A stretch of DNA of 64,000 nt from Asterias amurensis (taxonomy: Eukaryota; Echinodermata; Asteroidea; Forcipulatida; Asteriidae): NCBI RefSeq assembly GCF_032118995.1, contig NC_092656.1, positions 21,348,965-21,412,964 on the forward strand, written 5' to 3'. A program made the position numbers and the translations under genes. Below, one piece after another: positions 12,660 through 25,246 of this stretch (within the stretch, counting starts at the first letter, position 1; every line of letters starts with the position of its first letter). Under the pieces are notes generated by a model that was given only the letters and a program-made list of their open reading frames with translations, did no database searches and was not told the origin of the DNA.

Positions 12660-13768
12660 GTCGTATGAATAAAAAGTAGTACTTACTTTTACTTGAAAAT
12701 TTCAAGTATTTACTACCATCCATATGAATAAAAGGAAGTAAAAACTGTTACTTAAAAGTATTTACTAAAATGCTAAAAGTATCTACTTTTACCAAAAAGT
12801 AAATTCTTTTAATTTTAGCACTTACTTACTTCCATATGAATAAAACGGAGAATATACTACAAAATGCAAGTAAATACTAGTGATTTTTCAAGGTAGCTCC
12901 AGAGCTACCTTGGGCACAGAAGTAAAAGGCTCGTGCCAAGAAATTACAGTGTTTATGAATGTTCCTCAAAGGATTAATGTTTTAGTCCAAAGGAAAGACG
13001 TCACTGAAATATTAAATAGACACATACACAGTGTTTCACAACAGAAACAATACACACAAACTCAAACTGCTTTTAATCAAACTTGTTTAAATATGCTGAG
13101 GATAAAATAAAACCGTTTGTAAAAAAAAGGTTTTGTATCATTACAGTAAGCTTTTTAAAAAGATATAAAGATTTTTTTCAACTCTGAAATAAATGCCTCG
13201 ATCATTAAGGCTTATTGTTCATAAAATCAGAAGAAGTAATTTTTTAAATGCAATTAAATGCATTTCAATGCATTTCAATAGAATGTTGTTCGTGCTATAT
13301 TAAAACTTTTAAGTTTGATTTAAATAGCTACGCTCATATCCAGCTCTCATCTTCTCTATACAGCGCTGTCATGCACTCCAAGTTTCAAAAGCATAACAAA
13401 AACGTGTTTATTCTGTGTGTCCAGATGAGTCGTCTTCATCAAAATGTTGTCAGAATAAAAACCTCATGGCTGACTTGAAGATTTCTATGTTTCTATTAAA
13501 TCAAATGCTGCTTTGGCTGTGTGTGTGAGCGCGTACGTAGACGTGAATGGGAGTTGTAATACAAAGGAAACCTTTTGTTAAGAGCCATTCAGCCATGGTA
13601 TATCAGAAGTATTTACTCCAAAGCATTAAGTGAATACTTTGCAGTAAAAGAATAGGTTTATTCATACGGAATTCAGAAGATGCTTTGACTGAATGCTTTG
13701 ACTTGAAAGTTTATGCTTTTACTTTTTGCTAGTACTTGTCAATAAATACTACTTTTTATTCATACGAC
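12660..13768. mobile_element. 1.1-kb non-autonomous DNA transposon with 22-bp perfect inverted ends
   Basis: GTCGTATGAATAAAAAGTAG (plus TA) at 12660-12681 is the exact complement of 13747-13768. Inside the left end, CATATGAATAAAA recurs at about 12720 and 12832, and AAGTA/TACTT motifs fill both subterminal zones. No transposase frame is present. No clear target duplication was seen. Confidence 0.78.
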
Positions 13769-14917
13769 ACAATGTTTTGTTTTACTATGTATCGCATAGT
13801 GTATCATTGCTTATTACATTATAACCCTTCTTATTTGGACTGCTGAACATTCATGTAATCTTTCCCAGCTCTCTGTTCAGCATACAGCCCTGAGCTGCCA
13901 TGGCACTCCGCCAAACACAGTATACGGCATCGAGCTCATGGACACGAGAGCCACCATACCGGGGACCTGGTTTTATTGTCTGAAGCATCGAATCAAACAG
14001 TAATCGGTGAAAATAATATCAAACACGACTCTGGAGGGCGCACTAGGTCTTTTCCAAAGCGTGCGTTTTTGCAACACTCAAAGGCACAACTCTCATACAA
14101 ATGCATCCCTGTTATGTGGAGCATTAAATAGCTCTTTCTTTTTTCCCTGCACTTAACAGTTTCCCATAGACCTTGTACACAAACTTCCTTGTGTAGCACC
14201 AAGTCTTTAGAATTCCCTCATAATATGGAGTCATATTTGTCCTTATTTTGTCCTTGGTTTCCAGAAGGTATCCAATAGTTTGAGCGCAAACTCAAAGTGC
14301 AATTCTGACCAGGTTAGACTTGGTCCAGATAAAAAAATATGTGAACTTCAGCTTGGTCTTTCAATTGACCCTCATGCATTAAACAAGCACAATCACTCTG
14401 TCTGTTCTTCACGCATAGTCTAGCAAGAGATTATACGGTGACATTTCATTTGTATTTAGTTTCAAAATAATCACCGTTGGAATTATTGTTTGGAGTGATG
14501 CTGAGTGGGATAAGGACTTTTTTTCCATCAAAAATCTGAGCACGGGTTTTTGTTCGTTCAGGTCAAATGCTTGAGGCAGCACGTGTGAAATGACGATTTA
14601 ACGATCTCCAATGTAGGACACCCACCAAAGGTTACGTTGGTCTAGAACTAGAAGAGCCAAACCCCGTTTGATAAAGTGTGATTTATTTCATGTATTTGTA
14701 ACATACACCAAAAATATCATTTATGAGTTATGGTTCTATAATTAGTCACCATGAGTACGTTTATTAGCATCTACGATGACGTCAAATCGAGCAGGTGTTA
14801 CAATGGTTTGAACACACACATTGACTTTAGCGGCTAGACAAGAAATCGATCCATAACAAGCTATTTTGGTACACACTATATACACAGTGTGTCAAAATGT
14901 TGCCAGCTCTGCTAATC
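13769..14917. other. Gene-free stretch with one dispersed repeat
   Basis: Apart from the repeat at 14045-14300, nothing is recognised. Confidence 0.45.
14045..14300. repeat. Dispersed repeat, pair with 16660-16860
   Basis: TTTCCCATAGACCTTGTACA then AGTCTTTAGAATT and TTTGTCCTTGGTTTCCAGA align with TTTCCCATATAGACTTTGTA and matching later blocks near 16715-16835. No ends or coding capacity recognised. Confidence 0.5.
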
Positions 14918-15300
14918 TTAAAGACACTGGACACTATTGGTAATTATCAAAGATCAGTCTTCTCACTTGGTGTATCTCAACGGTATGCATAAAATAACAA
15001 AACTGTGAAAATTTGAGCTCAATCGGTCATCGAAGTTGCGATAATAAAAGAAAAAACACCCTTGTCACACAAAGTTGTGTGCTTTCAGATGCTTGATTTC
15101 GAGACCTCAAATTCTAATTTTGAGGTCTCGAAATCAAGTTCGTGGAAAATTACTTCTTTCTCGAAAACTACGTTACTTCAGAGGGAGCCATTTCTCACAC
15201 TGTTTATACCATCAACAGCTCCCCCATTACTCGTTACCAAGTAAGGTTTTAGGCTTATAACTATTTTGAGTAATTACCAACAAGTGTCCAGTGCCTTTAA
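14918..15300 (+). mobile_element. Family A MITE, copy 5
   Basis: Full length with TTAA at 14918-14921 and 15297-15300. Close to the consensus, with intact inner palindrome. Confidence 0.88.
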
Positions 15301-17184
15301 GTCCAAATGGGTCGACTCAGATAGATAGATGAAATACTCACAGCCCTGTATTCTTTGTTTTTGAAGGGCAAGGGCGAATGCATTATACCCTTATTGGTAA
15401 AGGGCACCCTATGAGAAAATTGTAAATGTCTTCTGTAGCATTTCAAGGGCACCAAGGCAATGCCCGTGGGCCTGCGGGCATGGGGGTAATCGTCTTCGTT
15501 GTCTTCGAGTGTCAGGCCTGTAGCCTACTCACAAAAAAAATAAGCACAGGAAAACCTTGCTAAGCAAAACCATGTTACAAAAAAAAGTTAACAATGTTTC
15601 GACTGTGCCCAGGCCTATTTTGAAAACATGGGGCACTGGTATAGTGTGACGACCCGCGTGTTGTATTTCCAAACGCACTTGGAACAAAACGCTGGCGAGG
15701 GCATTACTCTAAAGAGTTGAAAGACTAAAACCGACAACAGAGTGGGCTATGTGTTTCTCGCGTCAGGCTCAGTTTATGTTTGCCAGACTTTACTTATATT
15801 TGCCGTAGGGCTAGAGCGTCAGAACCATGACAGCCCGTTGACAGCATTCCCCTACACCATGCGACCTCTCATCTCACCTTAAAGTTTAAAACAATCACAT
15901 AAACCCGCAGAAGAAAAACAGATCTAATTGAGTTTATCTCTTCGGTTCGTTGGACTTGGTCTGATGTGTGGTGACAGCATTGTGAGACATCTTGGGTGAC
16001 GACGTCGACGTATAGTCTTTGATCGTGACTGAATCGGGTTCTCACCCGCAGCAGCCAGTATAGGCCCTAGTGATACTATTAATTCCTGCCTAAAAACGAC
16101 TGCGATAACGTATAGTCTCGACTTTCTATTTCAAAACTAAAGAGCTGAGCACGGTCTATTCTTTTGGGTCACTTCGTATGACGTTCGTAAATCTTTCATC
16201 ATCCAAAGGTGTAATGCTATAGTGTTTAATCGTCATACGAAAGTGTGCGCGGCAAAAGGTCACAAAGATTAATGTGCAAAATCGTGTTTCAAGAATTAAG
16301 AAAACCAAGTGTGAAAGTTTGAGCGTTTCTCTACCATTGATAAGTCAATAAATGTAGGATTCTTTTTTTTCAGCAGTGGGAATGGGGGAAAAAAACATGT
16401 TGATGGGATAAATCTAGCCAAAAAGCCACATATTATGCAATTTTATTTTTTTCAAAAGAAGCAATTGCTCACGATCTTCCGCCGAGAGAAAAAAATAGTT
16501 GTACCGTTAGGAGGACCTACATGTCCTACAGAGTGTCACGAAATATCGTTTTTCTATCCTTCTGTCGGGTGCCCGCAATATTATTATTGTTTCATCTCAA
16601 CTCGAATAAAAATATCTTTATAAGCCGTTGGCGTTGATCACAGGAGGTGCACCCATTCCCTTTGTTGCATCCCTGTGAAGACACCTTTTGTTCTTTCCAC
16701 TGTTACTGTACTTTTCCCATATAGACTTTGTACACAAAAATGCTTATGGAGCAACCAGGTCTTTAGAGTTTTCCCTATGGGAGTCATTTTATTTTTCCCG
16801 GTTTTGTTTTGTCCTTTTGTTTTGTCTCCAGAGGGTACCGAATATGAAAGCAGATATTCCCATTTATGGTTTTAGTTTCCGTCCGCTATGAACACAAAAA
16901 ATAGCATACTATAGTTAATAAAAATTATAAAAATTAGAATAAATTGATACTGCCACAAACTGGCGATCTCGTTCCCAGACGAGGATCTGGTTACTATACC
17001 GTATCGCGACTTCCGTTGGTCATTGTCCTATTAAAAATAAATATGCGAAACAAATTTATTTATATCAAGGATATTGATGTCTCTCAGAGCATCAGCGGAG
17101 AAAATAACTTCAAAAAAATGAAGAATATATTTTTTTTTATGATTTTGTTCAAACAGCGCGTATTCCGTCTGGCTTTAGGAACAG
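15301..17184. other. Gene-free stretch
   Basis: Contains the repeats near 15370 and 16660 and a small inverted repeat CACTTCGTATGACG / CGTCATACGAAAGTG at about 16171 and 16231. No exon recognised. Confidence 0.45.
15370..15520. repeat. AAGGGCACCAAGGCAATGCC-type repeat
   Basis: GGGCACCAAGGCAATGCCCG and GGGGTAATCGTCTTCGTTG resemble GGGGCATCAGGCAATGACCA and GGCGATTGCCTTTGTTA at 45060-45150, pointing to one dispersed family. Confidence 0.5.
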
Positions 17185-17310
17185 CCACACTGCAGTCAAG
17201 TTAAGACTTTGAGGACGAGTTAAGTTCCGTATCCATAGACGTTAGGTGCATTGAGCCCATCCTAAGTTAGGACGAGTTAACTCAAGATAGAGTTAATCCT
17301 AGCGTTTTTG
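17185..17310. mobile_element. Degraded TAGGACTAGTCC-type element
   Basis: Pieces such as CATCCTAAGTTAGGACGAGT and AACTCAAGATAGAGTTAATCC recall the elements at 1216 and 28590; the ends are not clear. Confidence 0.45.
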
Positions 17311-17339
17311 TATATAGGCCTACTCGCAATAAGTGTTCA

Positions 17340-17560
17340 CAACTTTGTTTTAAATACTTGGTATAACGAGCAATGGAGAGTTATTGATATAACCATTGTG
17401 AAGTAACGTATAGTTTTGAATGAAAGAGGTGATTTCTTACTCTTAATATTCAGACCTGAAGTATTTTTATTTCATTTTTTATTTTATGCTTATGCTGGGA
17501 TACACCAAATGAGAATACTGGTGTTTGACAATTACCAAAGGTGATGTCCAGTGCCTTTAA
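17340..17560 (-). mobile_element. Family A MITE, degraded copy
   Basis: Minus orientation; the tail TTTGACAATTACCAAAG and GTCCAGTGCCTTTAA are clear, but the body is shortened and the left end is lost. Confidence 0.6.
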
Positions 17561-18745
17561 TGGCGCAGGGTTGCAATGAGGTGTATAATCATCATAATGG
17601 TGGCGTATCGCTCTTCATGCAAATTATGCTGTAAAGTATCAACTCTTTATATAAAAAAATCCAACTTCACATCAGGTTTTTCAACATCAATATATCTGTG
17701 GCGTATTTTTCTACTTTAGGCCTAATGCAGTCTGGCGTCACCCCCAACATTGTAAACTACCGCTTTATTCATATTTATGGATATTTAATGAATGGGGAGC
17801 AACAAAGGTGCGGAAATCGAATTTCATTTTGGAGTCCGCTTATTTGATGCAAATATTAAACATTTATATATCCCTGAAACAATTACACATGCATGTGACG
17901 CATATAGAATCATCATGTATTGAGATGTCACCCATGGGAGTTGAAAAAAAGCCGCAGACCGTGAAAGTTAAAACTGCTGGGAGGCATTTCTTCTTGGTGC
18001 GTGTTCTTACCGGCGAGGCGGGTTTACGGTACGGTCAAAGACCACTGGCTAGTGAGCCCCACGCCGTGACGTCGCTCCCTGCGGCATGCGCGATCTCTTG
18101 TAAAGCGTGACGTCAGAGTTTGATCATCGCATAGGTGTCGCTGGTGGAGCTATGTCAATTGGTTCGGGGCAAACTTTTGCATAGTAACCTCCAGATGAGC
18201 AAACATTGTGCCATACACATCCTTTCAAAATGTTACCGTCTCTAACGTTAACTACGCGAAAGCTTGGCCGAATCATGAGACATAGCAACTGCTATAGTCT
18301 GATGAATTCAAATTTTAAGCGGTAAATTGTGATCAAGCACGTCATTGTACCAGACAATATTCAGAAGTAATACGCAAATGGCTTATTCTGTGTATGCGTG
18401 ATCTGGTGTGTGTCGTTGTCGCATTACCAAACCATGAATGAAGGGCCGCTACCTTTAAGTACCCAAAATGGCTCTCAAAAACAATCAATTCGTTAACTTT
18501 ACACGAGTGCCATTGAGAAGAGGACAAGCTCAGAAGTCGACCGACTCTTCAGTCAATAACACTCAATCACGCATGCAGAATATTAGTCATTTCCCCCTAA
18601 AGCCAAGAGCACGCTGTGAAGAAACTGAGGGTGCGTGTCCGACCTATGGTAGCGTGAAGAGCGTCAAGAATGACGGAACGTATCGGCTTTAGGCGGCCCC
18701 CTCATCGGGCACACTTTAAGAAAGTCCAAGAGATCAGTAAGATCT
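17561..18745. other. Gene-free stretch with a CpG patch
   Basis: 18000-18130 is CpG-rich with two TGACGTC sites (near 18067 and 18109). The 100-codon plus frame across it (17808-18110) has no known motif and no splice support. Confidence 0.4.
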
Positions 18746-19126
18746 TTAAAGGCACTGGACACTATTGGTTTTTACTCAAATAATTGTAGGCATAAGATAT
18801 TACTTGGCAACGATCGCATTGGAGAACTGTTAATAGTATAAACATTGCTAGAAACGGCTCCCTCTGAAGTAACCTAGTTTGTTTTTTTTAAGAGGTAATT
18901 TCTCACACAAATTATAAAATACTTCAGCTGAAGCCTTTATTATGCATCTGAAAGCGCAAAAAGTAATGCAACAAAGGTGTTTCCTCTTTCATCAATCTCT
19001 TGTAACTTCGATGACCAATTGAGTTCAAATTTCCACAAATTTAAATTATTGTATGCGTAATATGTTGGGAAACACCAAGTGAGAATACTGGTCTTTGACA
19101 ATTACCGAACGTGTCCAGGCCTTTAA
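18746..19126 (-). mobile_element. Family A MITE, subfamily with a short inner palindrome
   Basis: Minus orientation, TTAA at both ends. In place of the GAGACCTCA palindrome it has CTTCAGCTGAAG. Its right TTAA (19123-19126) is shared with the next element. Confidence 0.83.
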
Positions 19127-19505
19127 AGACACTGGCCACTATTTGTTAATTATTGTCTTCTCACTTGGTGTATCTCAACATATATGCACAAAATATCAAA
19201 CCTTTGAAAATTTGAACTCAATTGGTCGTCGAAGTTGTGAGATAATAATGGAAGGAAAACACCCTTGTCACACAAAGTTGTGTGCTTTCAGATGCTAGAT
19301 TTCGGGACCTCAAAATGCGAGTGCGAGGTCTCGATATCAAATTCGTGGAAAATTACTTCTTTTTCAAAAACTACGTTTCTTCAGAGGGAGCTGTTTCTCA
19401 CATCATCTTATATAATATCAACAGCTCTTTATTGCTCCTTACAAAGTAAGTTTTTATGCTAACAATTATTTTAAATAATTACTCATAGTGTTCAGTGCCT
19501 TTTAA
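19123..19505 (+). mobile_element. Family A MITE abutting the previous one
   Basis: Begins TTAAAGACACTGGCCACTAT and ends CAGTGCCTTTTAA. It lies in opposite orientation to its neighbour and the two share one TTAA, as expected if one inserted at the target site of the other. Confidence 0.84.
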
Positions 19506-20328
19506 GCCAACAGCTCTTTTTGTTTTCCTTCTCTCTCTTGCCCTCCCTCTCCTAATCTTTTTCCTGGCGCGATACCGTCTCTCATGTCGGCGGCAGGAAA
19601 TCGACGCCGCCGGTAAGGTCCAACTGACGCGCCACAAGACAAACATATCGATTGGCGGCTGGAACGGAGGCTACGATCGATGATGTTGAATCACATGTTG
19701 ATGTAATCACTCGGGGTATGGATTGTGGGTGGGTGTGGGTGGGCGGGATTAACTCTCATGCAGTATGCAAACAGAGCATCTTAAGTGTCACATTTTCCTG
19801 TCAATGTCCGGGTAAAACTGTAAAGTTTAGGATAATATACATGGTACATCCTTGTTATTTCGGTGTAAGTTTACATAGACCTTACAGCACACTGACGTAA
19901 TAGACTCGCATAAGGCCTTATCACATAAAGTATTTTTGTCACGGTAACCATAGGGCAAAAAAGTGCATACAATAAGGATACGACGGCAAACTTAAACTTT
20001 TTTTTAACAGCTGATTACATGTACCACATCCAGGAAAACTGAGTGAACATTTTAACATGAATATTGTTTCCTTTGTGGAAATTGCTTGACAACGGTAAAG
20101 CCCGCAAGTGTACAATGCATTCATACACACAAACATGAGGGGGCTGTCCATGTTTAACATTATATGGCAAGACAGCATCCTATGGGGTGGGTGGCGTTTA
20201 CAAATTCCAGGCATAATAAAATAATCGGATTTTATATCGCGCTTTTCACACCCGAAGGGCTTCTCAAAGTACTGCTAACATCCTTTCCCCTGGTCACTGG
20301 GCCATTTTAATTAATTCATTTACTCAAG

Positions 20329-20453
20329 CTTCATAGGGAGCCGTTTCACATAGTGTTTCATATTTTCAACAGCTCTCCATTGCTCGTTACCAAGTAAGTT
20401 TTTGTGCTAACAATTATTTTGAGTAATTACTAAAGAACGTCCAGTGCCTTTAA
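20329..20453 (+). mobile_element. Family A MITE, right-end fragment
   Basis: Starts inside the element at ATAGGGAGCCGTTTCAC and ends at CCAGTGCCTTTAA. Lies just beyond the MRPS30 3' end. Confidence 0.72.
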
Positions 20454-21544
20454 AGCTACACAGTACCGTCTGCAGTATTATGACAATTTGAAACTTTCAG
20501 GAAATCTCTAAACCCAACATAATTCAACAAACATAATGTTCTGACAAAGTGTGTATATAAACGTAACCTGTTTCATTGTGTACAGTACAAATGTGTTATT
20601 TTTTATTCAGATTCTTTTCAGTGAAAGTGTACATTTATTTGAAAATTATCAATGATACACCCAGAGTAACAATGAGCAAAGAAAATTGAGTTTCATTTCG
20701 TTTCGTTTCACTTGTATAAGGGGTCAGAGGCATTGCTAACAAAAAGGTCTAAACTAGAATCCAGATTAAAGGATTGTTGAAATGATAGCATTTGTACTTT
20801 CTGGTAGCTCATTTCAAAGTGTCTATAGCACTAAAAGCAATAGTAGCATTGCTTCACATCTCAAAAAAGATAGCAGCTACTTGCTTCCACCAGGCAGACA
20901 ATAAAAAAGTCAGATAAAAGTCTGAAATTTCTCATCTGTGTGGTACGCAGTGTACCCTTTTGTAGATTAAGTTTTGGCCAAGACATGAATCCCTACTCAC
21001 TGTGAATGAAGATGTAATAAAATTTAACAATAGAAGTTTAAGCTTCATTGGTCATCAAGTTTTTGAATTTTTTAGGATAGTCATGTAAATACCAGTACAT
21101 TGTAAAACACTGTACTAAAATAACTTTCGCTTCCTTAGAGGAAAACAATTTTCGTGACAATGCTTTACTCATTTCTCGAAAAACTACAGCACCTCAGCAC
21201 GTAGTATTTTAAGGGTAAACTTTCTACCATTATTATCCTCAATCCATGTCAGTTAAATGTAAATCTGTGAACATTGAATGCTCGTGTCCTGCTAAAAAGT
21301 ACACAAACCCTTTAAGAGAAATAAAATAAATCACTAGACTTAATACTTTGTTTTTCCTCCCCCGGTTTACAAAACATGACCGCAAAACAAAAAACCTGTT
21401 AGTCACAGAAAAGCACAGAAGGTTACCAGCACTAATACTGTGTTAATCACCATGCTCATCACCAGTTCCTTGCCACTGAGTTGTGGACTTTACCCACCTC
21501 TCAAACTAAAAAATAATACCAATATAAATAGCTCAATTTCTCTC

Positions 21545-24500
21545 TCACAATGATACTGTACGGTTCATGAGAAAAGCTACCATCATTTTCAAGATCTCAT
21601 TGTTGAAGTCTCTGACCTTTCCATCCTTGATGTCACCGTACAGAGAGAGATCTTCTGTGTGCCAGCAGACATTCCGCAGGGGGTTGTCTTGGGACCTTTC
21701 TGACAGGCCAAGGGTATTCAGCTGGTAACAGAAGAAGGAAAACTTGCTCCCATTGGTGACGATCGTCTGACAGGTCATCGGCTGCGTTAGATCTTTGTAG
21801 GGATTAAACACTGTGGGACAAAAACAGAAGTTGCAACTGATTACAAAGGAGAGGAAACCAGATTCCGATTTTAATCAAAATAATTAGAGGGGAAATTTTG
21901 ATGTGATTGTGCTTTACCCTAGCAGTACCCTGTATTAATTATGTGTAGTGTTTCATTTCATTTATTCTGGTTGTGAAGCCAAGGACTCTCAGAAAAGCGA
22001 ACCTTATCACTATACTAGCACAAAAAAACAAAAGAGAGAAGAAGCGGAAGAAAGTTAGAGAGAATTTATCTCAGTTTGAGTTGTCTAACAGTAGGAGGGT
22101 TTAAAAAAAATATATAGGTTTATTTGGTAACTTACTGTTATACATAGCAAGAGAATGGAGCCATCCGAACGACGCACTCAATCCACAACCCATCAACACT
22201 TCTTCTAAGAGATTCTGCTTTTTGCATCGTAGCCGATCGAAGGATGGAACGTAGACCTGAGTGTGACCAAAGTTGTAGGGATTTCCCACTTTGTAACCTG
22301 AAAGTAAGAAACATCTATCGTTAATTAAAATCATAAATCAGTCCCAGAACTTAAAAACCATGTTACAGTAGGCCTATGTTGAGGGAATACTTTGATATTT
22401 TGACCAGTACGAATACGTAGCTTTTTACAGCGTTACCAAAGCAGTTCTAGGTAATAATCCAAACTATATACATCAAACTACTTTATATCAACTCTGGTTT
22501 TAAAAACAGGAAATGACATAATAAACACAAACATGAATATATATGGAAAAGGAAACTTATTTAAATAAATAATAGGTCCGAAAAGGACGTTATCCTAAGC
22601 CTAGGTCAAAATTATGTAAATTATTTATATAAATATAAAACTAAGGATTAAGCCTCTAAAATTCTAAAGTTTGCTGATTCCTAGACAGTAGACACAAATG
22701 CAAAATTGAGATATGAGATTAACGGATCAAAGATAAATTATTTTACTCACAACATCAAAAATATAAAACAATACATTATATACTAATGTACAATTAGAGC
22801 ATTCTGTACACTCTGCATCGCAGCACTTTACAAACAAATAGACAACTTTTTAATTGAAAATACAAAACAATAACAACAACAAAACAGAGGAAATGGTAAA
22901 GCATTATGAATTATGCCCAGTGTTTTTCACTTTAAAGGCAAAAAGACTGAAAATAAACAAAGAGAAGGAAAAACAATTAAAAATTGGCTTATAAGCCAAC
23001 TGAAAACTTGCACCCCTGAAAAAAAATTACAAGATACAAAAGTGCTAGTCAATTATAAGATGATTGACACAAATAAACGAACTGACATAAATGTATGGAG
23101 AATGTTATTGAACTTGGCAGAACAGATAATTGTAACTACATAACCTTAACAGAATGACAGGGAGAGGGTATCTCATAGGTTGTTTGGTCTACCAAATAGG
23201 TACATTGAGATTTGTGAGGTACAGAGGAACATTTAGTAACATTAACATTTCCAGCAAAAAATAAAATTGTCAACAACATTTGATGACAATAGTTCAAATG
23301 ATGCTCACAAAAATGTATACAATGTACATTATCAACCAACACACAGATGCAGCATAATAAGACACCCTAAACCCTAAAATGGGGAAACAACACAATCAAA
23401 ATAATGACTGAAAATGTAAACAAAAACTAGACGATGTAAACATGTTTACAGCCTTCCTGCTTCTTAAAAAAAAAAAATTGTCTTTTACTTTCCCTACTCT
23501 AGAATCTTTATCCCACCAACAATCCCCCTGTAAAAATAAAGGAACATACATGTACATAAAGAGCATTCAACAAAATGTGGGCAGTTGACACAATGGTTGA
23601 AACAACAGAACTACAATTGAACAGTTAGAATCTTATTAACAGTTCTACGAAAAAACTAATTCAGAAAACCCATTCAGAACCTTTCTGAGGGCAATATTAT
23701 TTTACCCGGAAAGCAATCTGGATTGATATGCCGCTTGAATACACTGACATTCTCAGGAGCGTATGGCCATGATGGCACCTCTCCAACAGACAGCTCACTA
23801 TCTCTGCTAATAAACTAAGTATGAAAACAAAAAACACACATATTAACTTTAAACCATTTTTTTACACAGGGTACTTCACACAATTAACTAATAAATTATG
23901 ATATGTGCATTTTTAGTAAAGAATGAAACATATTCAGTGAGTAAATTTTGTTGAGTAATGCAAATGCAAGGTTACAAATATTTTGTTTAAACATTTCACA
24001 ATTATAATATTTGGCCGAATTATATTTGATTTTTGAATCAAATTTGAGTTATAAATTGCAAACAAAAACGTAAATGAAATGGAGTTGGAATTTAAAGATA
24101 AAAATTTATAATCATCATGAAAACAAAATTCAATTGGAACCAAACAGATAGGGAAGGAAAGTTTCAGTATCCTGCCGCCACTTTTTCATTCGTTATGAAA
24201 AAAAAGAGTCTACTCAAATAATGAGATATTCCTTTTTGTCAAAATGTTTTAAAAAGTGATGGCAGGATACAAAAACTTTTCCCAAAGATCGTCCTTGTAC
24301 CTCTGGTAAAGGGTCTTTTGATCTGATTGCAAACAGCTGCGTTCCAGTGAATTGAAACCTCGTCGTGTCTCTTTTCCAGAATGCCTTCACGTTGACATCC
24401 TCATCCGTTTCTCCGTCCCGTAAATGCGGCATATCAGCAGAGAGTCCCGTCAACATTACACGCATAACATTTTCCATGGTCTGTTTCCCAACGTGGTAAT

Positions 24501-25008
24501 CTCTCTTCACCAGATCCCCCCTGTGTCTGTAGGTGTAGAGGTGTTCCTGTAGAATGCAATCAATGACGTGAGGTTTCAGTCTCGTCGCAACCTCATCCAC
24601 CTCCTCGGTTTTGGCGAGCTCTTCCAACTGCTCCGGTAAGCTGTCCACCATGACCGTCTTCATACAGTGCTTGTACAAGTTAAGAAAGCTATTGTGGAAG
24701 CATGTTGGGTTGATAATATAGTGCCATTTCTGTTGCTTGCTAAGTTCGTAGATCATGTCCTTTGCCGTTGGCTTTGCGTTCAAGTCATCGATTGCGACCT
24801 GCGTTCGGTACTCTTCCGACTCTTTAGTTTTTCCGTGAAATGGAGGAATTATCGGTGGGTATTTCGCCTGAGGAACCTCCACAAGTTCCTCGGTGGCCGG
24901 CTCTACGGTTGAGTACTCACATTTAGCAAACTGGACGAAATTATGGGGTGAAAACAGTGAAATTCGTCGAGGCAGCAGCGTGAGACGTCTGCACATGGAG
25001 GCCGCCAT
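21545..25008 (-). CDS. MRPS30: Mitochondrial ribosomal protein S30 (mL65), 4 exons, complete
   Basis: Coding exons on the minus strand are 24301-25008, 23706-23814, 22136-22297 and 21545-21810; junction phases agree throughout and give 414 residues (human MRPS30 is about 439). The start ATG at 25008 lies in AAGATGGCGGCC. The N-terminus is rich in Arg and Ser with no acidic residues for about 25 residues, as expected of a mitochondrial presequence. The strongest family matches recalled from human MRPS30 are the FGHTQ stretch in exon 3 and, in exon 4, the block SFFCYQLNTL followed by NPLRNVCW and FNNEILKMMVAFLMNR. Despite its name, the family sits in the large mitoribosomal subunit (mL65). The exon 1 donor is GAG|GTACAA. 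Minus-strand AATAAA signals at 20634-20639 and 20602-20607 could end the transcript. It shares a promoter with GALK2. Exon limits are inferred from sequence only. Confidence 0.95.
24157..24282. mobile_element. Short inverted-repeat MITE beside the MRPS30 exon 1 donor
   Basis: GGAAAGTTTCAGTATCCTGC with CGCCACTTTTTCATT at left is paired by AAAAAGTGATGGCAGGATAC and AAAAACTTTTCC at right. Related to the elements at 49001-49342. It lies in intron 1, 16-18 nt from the splice donor. Confidence 0.7.
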
Positions 25009-25246
25009 CTTGAATTTAAGTGGCGGTCTAATGCGCAGATGCCAAAAAGTTACATCAAATGAAATTTAAGAGCGATCACTGTAAATTGTTCTAGCAAGGA
25101 ATTGACCAATTAACGGGGATAAGGCTTACTTTATTTACCATCGAGGTCAGCTGACCTTAATATCACGTGACTTTGTTGCACACGAAAGCAAAATCCTGTT
25201 GCCGGACGAATCGAGTTGGACAAAAAAGGTGCAAAAACGACTGAAA
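25009..25246. promoter_or_regulatory. Bidirectional promoter of MRPS30 and GALK2
   Basis: Only 238 bp separate the two divergent start codons, so both 5' UTRs and the core promoters must lie here or overlap the first exons. A palindromic E-box, TCACGTGA, lies at 25163-25170. The MRPS30 start codon is embedded in AAGATGGCGGC (minus strand, 25001-25011), which matches the YY1-type element common at housekeeping and mitoribosomal gene starts. No TATA box is obvious. Shared regulation is inferred from the arrangement. Confidence 0.75.

Noticed and set aside
24667-24912. 81-codon plus frame
   Set aside because: Shadow of MRPS30 exon 1 on the opposite strand.
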